Below are positions 54,569 to 64,000 of a stretch of 64,000 nt of DNA, piece after piece. This stretch comes from Zea mays (Eukaryota; Streptophyta; Magnoliopsida; Poales; Poaceae). The notes beneath the pieces are model-generated. The model was given only the letters and a program-made list of their open reading frames with translations. It was not told the origin of the DNA and did no database searches. Location of the stretch: NCBI RefSeq assembly GCF_902167145.1, contig NC_050098.1, positions 75,308,207 to 75,372,206 of the forward strand. The letters run 5' to 3'. Position 1 is the stretch's first letter, and the number at the start of each line of letters is the position of its first letter. The position numbers and the translations under genes are program-made.

Positions 54569-57500
54569 TGTAATACCCGATTTGCAAGTGAGAATATAAA
54601 AGGGAGATTTTTTTCCTTTATATGTGATTTCTCCATTTATCATCACATGTCAACACTTAATTTGAAAACAAATAATTAATAAAAATATATGCCACTAAAT
54701 TATGCATCATGCTGAATTTTATTGTTTGTGCATTCACTTCTGAAGATAATGATAAAGAAATATAGTAGAGTTGAAACATGCATTAAACCTAAATTTGGAA
54801 ATTGAGATTTGGAGAAAAATAGGAAAGATACTACACAAAAATAAAGTAAATAAACATACAAATGATTAAAACCCTCCTATACTACTTTGCCTATTTTTGT
54901 ACATTAATTAGAGTACAAGTTCACAACACTGTTTGAATTCATTTCAATCTAAAAAGGAAAAACAAAACAGAATTAGGAAAAAAATGAAAAGGGAATTTCT
55001 GGCGCCCTGGGCCAAATCTCCCCTGGCCTCAGCCCATCTGGCCCTTCCTCCCACCGCGGCCCAGCACCATTCACCTAGCCCGCGCTCATTTCACTGACCG
55101 GCGGGGCCCGCTGGCCGGCCACACCATTCGTGTGCGCCTTGCGCGGACCGCCACTGCCATGCGGGCCTCCCTACTCACTTCACCACCACGCTACGCAGTT
55201 TCGCTGACATGTGGGCCCCATGGGCAGCTTCATCTCCACCAACAGAACGGAACCAAATCCTCGCCGCGGGTGGCACCAGGGAGCTCGCAGTGGCTGTTCT
55301 TTCCTCGGTGGGTGTTGTTCCTTTCGCCAGAGATTCTTGCGCCATGATCCGCTTCCTTCGCTTGGGCTGCACCCATTATCAGGTGGGGTCGACCTGTCAA
55401 CCCTTCTCCCATGACCGCCGCATGCCCAACGGATTTCTGATGGAGAAGATAGCGCCGGCTCACCAGTGAATCCTACCGACCGGATGCCTTTGGGCTCCTA
55501 TAAACTCTTAACCGCCTTGTCGTAGCCACCGCCGTACTCATCTGCGTCGAGCTGAGAGCGAGGGAAAATGCAGAGAGAGAGCAGGGAGATGGAGCCGGAT
55601 GCCGCTGCCGGCGTCTTGCGCGTATGCCACCGTCGGGTCCTCGACGACTGCTCTATGTGGTTCATCGGGATCCATGGATGATGGGCATGGGCTAACCAGA
55701 GCCTGGCGTCAAGCACGGGGCGGTCAATTTCTCACTGGAGCCACGACGGTCGCGGCGTACCGCGCATTGCCGTGGGTGGGGCACCTCGCTGCTTGTACCA
55801 CGGTAAGCCATCCACCATGACGTTCACGCTACTACCCGCTTCGTGTAGCATCTGTTAGCATTATCGTTCGGTCACCAGGGGCCGGGGACCTGCGCGCGCC
55901 GGCGACCCGCCGCCATGGTGCGCGTCCTGGTTTCCACAGTCGGAGTGACAGAGAAAGGAGACACGCGCCCGCCGTTGGATGCGTCGTGGGCGATGAAGAT
56001 TTGACCTGGGTAACGTTTCGCCCGCGACCGTAGATGTGGAATCGGGCCATTCTGATTTAGTTAGGGTATGGCGGTTCATCGTCCGTAGATCCCAGATCCA
56101 ATGGTCCTAGTTGCGTAACGATTCGTCATATGGGAGATCTAATCCTAGCCCTTGATTTTAATCCAACGGCTGTAAAATCGAGATACCCCTTCGGCCGCAC
56201 ATTTCACAAAAGAGACCCTGTTCTATTCATGAATAAACCCTCCATCCAGAGGTACTGTTCTCTGAGTCTAGGTTATCTTGCGCAGAGACCCCTGTGCTTA
56301 CCAGAATTTGACGCCCAGTCCAGAATAGTATTAAATCAGAGAAAATAAATTATAAATGGATTTTTAATATGAAAACAATTACTAGAACTTTAATAAATCA
56401 TAGAAAATTCATATGAACTCCAAATTACTTCATTCCAGTTTCTAAAATTTTATAAATCTTATTCTCTATCACTTAGAGTATCTGTTGTGTCATGAAAATA
56501 GTAAGAAAAATAATTTCTCACTTAATCCTATTTCAACCACATAAAACCCTTGGAAATTCATATCTTAAAATCTATAACTCCAAAAATTATGATTCCTGTT
56601 CCTAGAATTTTATTTTAATGTGTAGATTATTATCATGTATTTTGTTTACATGTTTGGTGTGATGTTAATTTTCTTTATATACTGTGCTTGTTTGTATTGT
56701 GGCGAGTAGAAGAGCCCGTGACTGAGGATCCTGGTGACTAGCAGATAGAAGTTGCTGAGCAGGAGCTCATTGAAGGCAAGTTGTGCCCTTGACCACTTCT
56801 TACCCAATAATGTTCTTTAATATCATTTATTCATGCATAGGTTAATTTTGATGGGACCCGATAGGTCACCCTAGATTGTTTATCTCATTACCTTGTTTAC
56901 CCCTGAATCACTTGGGTAGTTTGCTATTGCTTTACATGGTTTTGGGATAATCATTTATATCTATGTTCCAATTCTTTTGTTATTCTATTTATGTTCATGT
57001 CAAGATCATTAATGTTAATTGGAACATAGAGCTTAACTTGAGAAACACGTGCCACCACAAGGGTTTAATGGGACGCCCTTGGCTGACTAATTAGGGAAGC
57101 TAGTGGAAGACTACCTTACCCAAAAGGGGCAAGGGCAGTAGGGGAGTTGCATGCAAGGAGGTTCTCGGGTTGATTTAGCTGCGACGGCGGTCAGACGGGG
57201 GATTCTTGCAAGTGCTCTTCCCATAAACTGTAGCGGCTTTTCGGAAGCTAGTGGAACTTTGTAAAGGCCTCGTAGTGTTGCCCTGCCGCGTTTCCTAGGT
57301 ATAGGTGTATGGGAGTCGCGACCCCTTGGAAGATGGGTAACATGACTTGTGGGTAAAGGGTACAACCTCTGCAGAGTGTAAAACTGGTATACTAGCCGAG
57401 CTCACGGTCATGAGCAGCTCAGGACTCTCTGATGATTAAATAATGGAACTTAAATTCAATTTTGTCATTTGCATATGCATGGGTTTATTATTAATTTTGT

Positions 57501-57984
57501 TCTATTATTTATTAAGGTTTGGTATTTACTTACACTTAGTAATTGCTAATAAAATTTTGACCAACTACTTAAAAGCAATGCTCAGCTTTAACCATTCACT
57601 TTGATAAGCCTTACACTCCATGAGCTCCCACCTTTGGTGAGTTCATGTCACATTATTCCCCACGACTTGTCGAGCGATGAACGTATGTGAGCTCACTCTT
57701 GCTGTCTCACACCCCCCCACAGGAGAAGATTAGGTGGTTCAGGAGGAGCCACAAGGCGAGGAGTATGATCTGATCTAGGTGGCGTTTCTCAGTTGACATT
57801 GGCGCCAACGATCCTTAGTTCGTTTTATGTTTATCCTTTTATTTTGTAATAAGTCTTCCGCTATGTAATAAGTACTCTGATGTTTTGTGACATTTATCTC
57901 TATACACTCTGTTATTATATATGTTGTCTTCTTAGCGCATGTATGAGATGCACCTGGCTTTGTTCCTTAAAGCCGGGTGTGACA
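54569..57984 (+). repeat. E6 5' LTR
   Basis: 3416 bp, TGTAATACCC...CCGGGTGTGACA. The TATA box is at 55499-55504, about 930 bp in. A CACG|GTAAGCC donor-like site is at 55803-55804. A module shared with the E5 LTR lies at about 57215-57432. No coding sequence. Confidence 0.94.
55499..55504 (+). promoter_or_regulatory. E6 LTR TATA box
   Basis: CTCCTATAAACTC, repeated in the 3' LTR at 62554-62559. Confidence 0.7.
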
Positions 57985-57988
57985 GAAG

Positions 57989-58000
57989 TGGTATCAGAGG
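57989..58000 (+). other. E6 primer-binding site
   Basis: TGGTATCAGAGG, 11 of 12 bases of the initiator-Met site. Confidence 0.92.
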
Positions 58001-58499
58001 AAATGTTGACTGTAGGATGAAACCTAGATAGAAATGGACAAACCCTTATCTACTTACCTTCTTCTGATTCATTCTATACTTACCTTACTCTTATTCTCTC
58101 TATACTTATCTTAATCCTGTCTCACCTTCTATTGTTCTACTCTGATGATTCTTACCTTTTCTACTCTGAGACAAGATGGATTTCACACTTTGGAATCCTA
58201 CATTTATGACCTTTTTAAGAGATAGGAGACCTAAGACAAAAATTAAAATTATTTTCTCTATTAAAAAAAATGTTGGTTGATTGTGCTGATGATCAATGCC
58301 TGATTTGCTTCTTTGATTGATTGAAATAGTATAGACGGGCATCTTAGCATGTACCACCATAAGGTAATGAATTAGCTTTAGTAGGTGACACACTTAGCTA
58401 ATAAATTCTCCAAAGTAACATGCTTCGTAATCACTGCCTTGTCTACAATCCTTTCTTTCGTCCCCTATGTTTCTAACCCACATGGGCTACCCCTATAGT
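58001..58499 (+). other. E6 leader with gag deleted
   Basis: AT-rich and noncoding. In E3 and E5 the corresponding interval holds the upstream ORF, gag and most of protease; here none remains. Confidence 0.75.
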
Positions 58500-61400
58500 G
58501 TTAGAAGAGAGCACTATAGACGTGATCCTTGGTATGTCGTGGTTAAGAAAGGTAAAGGCAGTTTATACACTGTGCTAAAGGAACCATAGAACTCACCAGT
58601 TCCAAAGGAGAAAGATCTGAAGTTGGAATTGCAGTAACTACCGCCACCAGACTAGCGACATTCTTAGTAGATGGGAAGTTTGTTGGTGTCAACATCCGTA
58701 TGGTTAGAGATTTTTCGGATGTCTTCCCAGAAGAGTTACCAGGGATGCCACCATATAGGGAAGTTGAGTTTGTCATTGATCCCTTACCTGGGCTGCCCCT
58801 ACTTTCAAACGGCCATACAGGATGTTTGTAGAAGAGTTAAAGGGACTGAAGAAGCAGTTAACGGAATTACAAGAGGCTGGGTACATACGTCCGAGTTCCT
58901 CACCTTGGTGAGCACCAATACTGTTTCTACAGAAGAAGGATGGATCGCAAAGGATGTGTGTGGATTATAGGTCCCTTAATGATGTTATCATGAAGAACAA
59001 GTACCCATTACCCCGCATTGAGGATTTATTTGATCAGATGAGAGGTGCAAGCGTATTCTCGAAAATTGATCTTTGATCGAGATACCATCAGATGAAGATT
59101 AGGCCATCGGATATTCCCAAGACAGCTTTCTCGACTCGATATGGATTATATGAGTTCACTGTTATGTCGTTTGGATTAACCAATGCACCAGCTTATTTTA
59201 TGAACTTGATGAACAAGGTGTTAATGGAGTATTTGGACAGATTCGTCATAGTATTCATCGACGATATTCTTATCTATTCCAAGAGTGATAGTGATCATGA
59301 GGAACATCTGAGATTGATGCTACAGAAGCTAAGAGATAATCAACTCTATGCCAAGTTTAGCAAGTGCGAGTTTTGGATTGGCGAGGTGCCATTTCTTGGT
59401 CATATTATTTCTAATGGAGGAATATCAGTGGATCCTACTAAGGTTAAGGAGATAATGGAGTGGAGAGTACCCACTACAGTTACTGAGATTCGGAGTTTCT
59501 TGGGACTAGCAGGATATTATCGAAGATTTATTGAAGGATTTTCTAAGATTGCTAAGCCTATGACCTCGCTTCTGGAGAAGGACAGAGAATTTAAGTGGGA
59601 TGAGAAATGTCAGGACAGCTTTGATCAATTAAAGAAGAGATTGATGTCACCACCAGTTGGTTATGCCAGACCTACAGAAGGGATTTGACATTTATTGTGA
59701 TGCATGTGGCCAAGGCTTAGGATGTGTGCTCATAAAAGAAGGACATGTGATCGCCTACGTGTCTCATCAGTTGCGGAAGCATGAATTGAACTACCCCACC
59801 CATGACTTAGAATTGGCAGCCGTTGTGCATGCACTTAAGATTTGGAGACATTACATTATGGGAACCAAGTGCCAAGTGTACATGGATCATGAGAGTTTGA
59901 AGTATATATTCACACAGAAGGATCTCAACCTTAGGCAACTCTGTAGGTTGGAGCTTATTAAGGATTATGATTTGGAGATTCACTATCACCCGGGCAAGGC
60001 AAATTTGGTTGCAGATGCCTTGAGTCAAAAGAAGCATGTTCATTCAGCTGTTGTTGCCCAGCTACCCGATGAGATTGTTGAGGATTTCAGGAGACTTAAC
60101 CTGGGGATAGTTGCTCACACTAAAGGAGTTACCATTGATGTGGAACATACTTTGGAGCAAGAAATCCACAAAGGACAAATTGGTGATGCTAAGATACAAG
60201 AGATTAAGGATCTTATTACTGAAGGTTGAGGTCCGGAATTCACGGAAGATGAGCAAGGCACCGTATGGTTCAAGGACAGGATATGTGTTCCTGATATTGA
60301 AAGCCTTCGTGAGACTATTTTAAAGGAGGCCCATGACTCGGATTATTCCATTCATCCTGGTAGCACCAAGATGTATCAGGATTTGAAGCAGAAATATTGG
60401 TGGTATGGATTGAAGAGAGATGTGGCTGCACATGTGGCTATGTGCGATGTGTGTCAAAGAGTTAAGGCTGAACACCAGAGGCCAGCTGGACTATTGCATC
60501 CACTGAAGATACCCGAGTGGAAGTGGGAAGAGATTGGTATGGATTTTATTACTGGATTGCCTCGCACACAGAAAGGATATGATGTTATATGGGTGATTGT
60601 GGATAGATTGACTAAAGTGGCTCACTTTATTCCTGTAAAGACTACTTATAAAGGTTCTCAGCTAGCAGAGTTATATATGGCTCGGATTGTGTGTTTACAT
60701 GGAGTACCAAAGAAGATCGTGTTTGATCGAGGTTCACAGTTTACCTCAAGATTTTGGAGAAGCTTTCATGAGAACATGAGCACAAAGTTGAATTTTAGTA
60801 CAGCTTATCACTCTCAGACTCATGGACAGACTGAAAGGACTAATCAAGTTTTGGAAGATATGTTGAGAGCTTGTGCCCTTCAACATGGAGGAAGTTGGGA
60901 TAAAAGTCTACCATATGCTGAGTTCTCATATAATAATAGTTATCAGGCTAGTCTGAAGATGTCACCTTTTGAAGCTTTATATGGAAGAAAGTGCAGGACT
61001 CCTCTATATTGGGATCAGACTGGAGAAAGAAAGTTCTTTGGGCCTGAACTGATTCAAGAAGCAGAGTAACAAGTTCGTATAATTCGAGAGAATATGAGGG
61101 TAGCTCAAACCAGGCAAAAGAGCTACGCTGATAATAGAAGGAGACCACTGGAATTTAAAGAAGGAGATTATGTGTATGTCAAGGTATCACCACTTCGTGG
61201 AATGAGGAGATTCAAAGTTAAGGGCAAATTGTCCCCTCGCTATATTGGACCATTCTTGATCTTTAGGCGAGTTGGAGAGATGGCATACCAACTCGAGTTA
61301 CCTGCTAGTCTATCGGATGTGCATAATGTGTTCCACGTATCTCAACTGAAGAAATGTCTCCGGGTCCCTGAGGAACAGTTACCAATGGAAGAGCTCAGTG

Positions 61401-61585
61401 TTCAGGGTGATTTGACTTACACGGAGTACCCGATCAAGATTCTTGATACATCGACTCGAGTTACAAGAAATATGGTGATGAAGATGTATAAAGTACAATG
61501 GAGACACCATGGAGAAGATGAAGCCACATGGGAAAGAGAAGAAGAGCTTCGCATAGATTTTCCCAATCTTTTCCCTAGTCCTTAA
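58500..61585 (+). pseudogene. pol: E6 Pol (PR end-RT-RNH-INT-chromodomain-like), broken
   Basis: Starts at the protease end (IDVILGMSWL). The N-terminal reverse transcriptase is disrupted by stops and frameshifts (58580-58960) and by TGA near 59073. From 59092 the fingers-palm region is readable, with [15 protein letters not shown] near 59257. A frameshift near 59655 precedes RNase H ([11 protein letters not shown]). TGA near 60227. Integrase shows HPGSTKMYQ, Asp in GMDFITGLP and FDRGSQ, and QTERTNQ. TAG occurs at 61067. The tail KVQWRHHGEDEATWE is the chromodomain-like end, with stop at 61583-61585. Confidence 0.92.
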
Positions 61586-61608
61586 ATCTCGAGGACGAGA
61601 TTCTTGTT

Positions 61609-61620
61609 AAGGGGGGTAGG
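61609..61620 (+). other. E6 polypurine tract
   Basis: TAAGGGGGGTAGG lies three bases before the 3' LTR. Confidence 0.85.
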
Positions 61621-61623
61621 ATT

Positions 61624-63463
61624 TGTAATACCCGATTTGCAAGAGAGAATATAAAAGGGAGATTTTTTTCCTTTATATGTGATTTCTCCATTTATCATCA
61701 CATGTCAACACTTAATTTGAAAACAAATAATTAATAAAAATATATGCCACTAAATTATGCATCATACTGAATTTTATTGTTTGTGCATTCACTTCTAAAG
61801 ATAATGATAAAGAAATATAGTAGAGTTGAAACATGCATTAAACCTAAATTTGGAAATTGAGATTTGGAGAAAAATAGGAAAGATACTACACAAAAATAAA
61901 GTAAATAAACATACAAATAATTAAAACCCTCCTATACTACTATGCCTATTTTTGTACATTAATTAGAGTACAAGTTCACAGCACTGTTTGAATTCATTTC
62001 AATCTAAAAAGGAAAAACAAAACAGAATTAGGAAAAAAATGAAAAGGGAATTTCTGGCGCCCTGGGCCAAATCTCCCCTGGCCTCAGCCCATCTGGCCCT
62101 TCCTCCCACCGCGGCCCAGCACCATTCACCTAGCCCGCGATCATTTCACTGACCGGCGGGGCCCGCTGGCCGGCCACACCATTCGTGCGCGCCTTGCACG
62201 GACCGCCACTGCCATGCGGGCCTCCCTACTCACTTCACCACCACGCTACGCAGTTTCGCTGACATGTGGGCCTCATGGGCAGCTTCATGTCCACCAACAG
62301 AACGGAACCAAATCCTCGCCGCGGGTGGCACCAGGGAGCTCGCAGTGGCTGTTCTTTCCTCGGCGGGTGTTGTTCCTTTCGCCAGAGATTCTTGCGCCAT
62401 GATCCGCTTCCTTCGCTTGGGCTGCACCCATTATCAGGTGGGGTCGACCTGTCAACCCTTCTCCCATGACCGCCGCATGCCCAACGGATTTCTGTTGGAG
62501 AAGATAGCGTTGGCTCACCAGTGAATCCTACCGACCGGATGCCTTTGGGCTCCTATAAACTCCTGACCGCCTTGTCGTAGCCACCGCCATACTCATCTGC
62601 GTAAAAGGGGCAAAAGGGCAGTAGGGGAGTTGCATGCATGGAGGTTCTCGGGTTGATTTAGCTGCGATGGCGGTCAGACGGGGGATTCTTGCAAGTGCTC
62701 TTCCCATAAACTGTAGCGGGTTTTCGGAAGCTAGTGGAACTTTGTAAAGGCCTCGTAGTGTTGCCCTGTGGCGCTTCCTAGGTAGAGGTGTATGGGAGTC
62801 GCGACCCCTTGGCAGATGGGTAACATGACTTGTGGGTAAAGGGTACAACCTCTGCAGAGTGTAAAACTGGTATACTAGCCGAGCTCACGGTCATGAGCAG
62901 CTCAGGACTCTCTGATGATTAAATTATGGAACTTAAATTCAATTTTGTCATTTGCATATGCATGGGTTTATTATTAATTTTGTTCTATTATTTATTAAGG
63001 TTTGGTATTTACTTACACTTAGTAATTGCTAATAAAATTTTGGCAAACTACTTAAAAGCAATGCTCAGCTTTAACCATTCTCTTTGATAAGCCTTACACT
63101 CCATGAGCTCCCAACTTTGGTGAGTTCATGTCACATTATTCCCCACGACTTGTTGACCGATGAACGTATGTGAGCTCACTCTTGTTGTCTCACACCCCCA
63201 CAGGAGAAGAGCAGGTGGTTCAAGAGGAGCCACAAGGCGAGGAGTGATCTGATCTAGGTGGCGTTTCTCAGTTGACATTGGCGCCAACGATCCTTAGTTC
63301 GTTTTATGTTTATCCTTTTATTTTGTAATAAGTCTTCCGCTATGTAATAAGTACTCTGATGTTTTGCGACATTTATCTCTATACACTCTGTTATTATATA
63401 TGTTGTCTTCTTGGCGCATGTATGAGATGCACCTTGCTTTGTTCCTTAAAGCCGGGTGTGACA
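61624..63463 (+). repeat. E6 3' LTR, internally deleted
   Basis: 1840 bp. It matches the 5' LTR to about 62601, then jumps to the equivalent of 57122, losing about 1.57 kb that begins about 45 bp after the TATA box. Confidence 0.93.
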
Positions 63464-63786
63464 CTGGGCCAAAATGGGGAAAGGGGGGAGAGAGAAAAAA
63501 AAGGTTTTTTCTTTTTCCTATTTTCCATTTTCTATATCCCTTATTTCTTATATGCCTAATTCTCCAATTCACCCAACCACAAATAAAAAGGGTGCATAAT
63601 CCGGCATGATGCAACAACCAAAAAATAGTTCTAGGTTTTGCTTACACAAGATGTCGAGCTAATTCTCGCTATAACTTTGGAAAAGATCAAGGTTTAGCGA
63701 GGGGAAAAGGGAAAAGGAAAGGGTAACGCCTGAATTTGGTGTGAGAAAAGAAGAAAAAATTCTACCCCCAAATTCAGGGCGTTACA
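63464..63786 (-). repeat. E5 5' LTR, part 2 (right of E6)
   Basis: Matches 45221-45545 of the E5 3' LTR and ends GGCGTTACA; GCTAC follows. Confidence 0.93.
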
Positions 63787-64000
63787 GCTACCCCTCGACA
63801 AAGCCGAAGCCCGGCGACTGGGTGATGAAAAGGAGCTCTACCACCGTAGCCCCTCAGGCATCCTCCAATGATGCATATCCATCGCCGAAGGTCAGGAGCT
63901 ATTGCAAGAAATACACTCGGGGGCTTGCGGTCACCACGCAGCACCTCGAGCCCTCATTGGGAACGCCTTCTGACAAGGCTTCTATTGGCCAACCGCGGTG
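63787..64000 (+). pseudogene. Element D continued: integrase N-terminus
   Basis: Resumes D after E5: a linker, then the integrase finger HSGACGHHAAPRALIG and QGFYWPTAV. TGA stops occur near 63868 and 63972. It runs off the window. Confidence 0.82.

Larger units (their letters stand above)
54569..63463 (+). mobile_element. E6: Tekay/Del-type Gypsy element lacking gag
   Basis: LTRs 54569-57984 and 61624-63463, target copies CTGGG at 54564-54568 and 63464-63468, primer site and purine tract present. LTRs differ at about 6 of the first 450 bases (1.3%), so it is younger than E5. The internal region is only 3.6 kb because gag and most of protease are gone. The 3' LTR lacks about 1.57 kb relative to the 5' LTR. 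Confidence 0.93.
42258..63786 (-). mobile_element. E5: Tekay/Del-type Gypsy chromovirus, with E6 inside its 5' LTR
   Basis: The element lies on the minus strand, inserted in D with target copies GCTAC at 42253-42257 and 63787-63791. The 3' LTR is 42258-45545 and the 5' LTR 51827-54568 plus 63464-63786. The LTRs differ by about 2% in the first 280 bases, plus a roughly 125-bp deletion in the right copy and a G-run length change. Upstream ORF, gag and pol are recognisable; gag and pol are broken. Confidence 0.92.

Noticed and set aside
54569..57984. A host gene hidden in the E6 5' LTR around 55130-56100
   Set aside because: The segment is GC-rich with short frames in all phases, and its first part is repeated in the 3' LTR, so it is LTR leader rather than a captured gene.

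Overview
The window looks like intergenic DNA from a large grass genome, most likely maize. It is built almost entirely of long terminal repeat (LTR) retrotransposons inserted into one another. I found no convincing host gene, tRNA, rRNA or bacterial-type feature. Element boundaries come from paired LTRs, 5-bp target-site duplications (TSDs), tRNA primer sites (PBS) and polypurine tracts (PPT). Family assignments come from recognisable Gag, protease, reverse transcriptase, RNase H and integrase motifs. Names E1-E6 and D are local labels. All distances and LTR divergences were counted by eye.

Left half. E1 (285-20966, + strand) is a Tat-clade Ty3/Gypsy element with TSD GGAGG. Its integrase is split by E2 (5922-15315, - strand), a Grande-like Tat element with 584-bp LTRs. 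E2 has an uninterrupted 1317-aa pol but no gag. Both carry, downstream of pol and on the opposite strand, an accessory gene of the 'putative gypsy type transposon' (Transposase_28-like) kind, each with its own TATA box and predicted short introns. E1 lies inside, or at the edge of, the 5' LTR of E3 (visible to 36020, + strand), a Tekay/Del-type chromovirus with LTRs of about 4.6 kb. E3 interrupts the protease of E4 (36021 to about 41975), a decayed relative of E2, which also carries an 814-bp solo LTR (40737-41550, TSD GCAAG).

Right half. E4 is fused without an LTR to D, a Gypsy pol fragment that resumes at 63787-64000. Between the two parts of D sits E5 (42258-63786, - strand, TSD GCTAC), a Tekay/Del-type element with 3.3-kb LTRs. 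Its 5' LTR (right side) is interrupted by E6 (54569-63463, + strand, TSD CTGGG), another Tekay/Del-type element that lacks gag and most of protease.

How the parts work together. Full elements encode Gag (particle), protease, reverse transcriptase/RNase H and integrase, and the LTRs supply promoter and 3' end. Three extras stand out. (1) E3 and E5 have an open reading frame upstream of gag whose alpha-beta-beta-beta-alpha pattern resembles a double-stranded-RNA-binding domain, with splice-acceptor-like AG immediately before the upstream ORF and before gag. (2) E1 and E2 have an antisense, intron-containing, apparently nuclear accessory protein, and E4 keeps a fragment of its gene. (3) A minisatellite with a shared core lies between pol and that accessory gene in all three Tat elements. 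Nesting order agrees with LTR divergence: E3 oldest (about 4-5%), then E1 (about 2.2%), then E2 (about 1.7%); on the right, E5 (about 2%) then E6 (about 1.3%).
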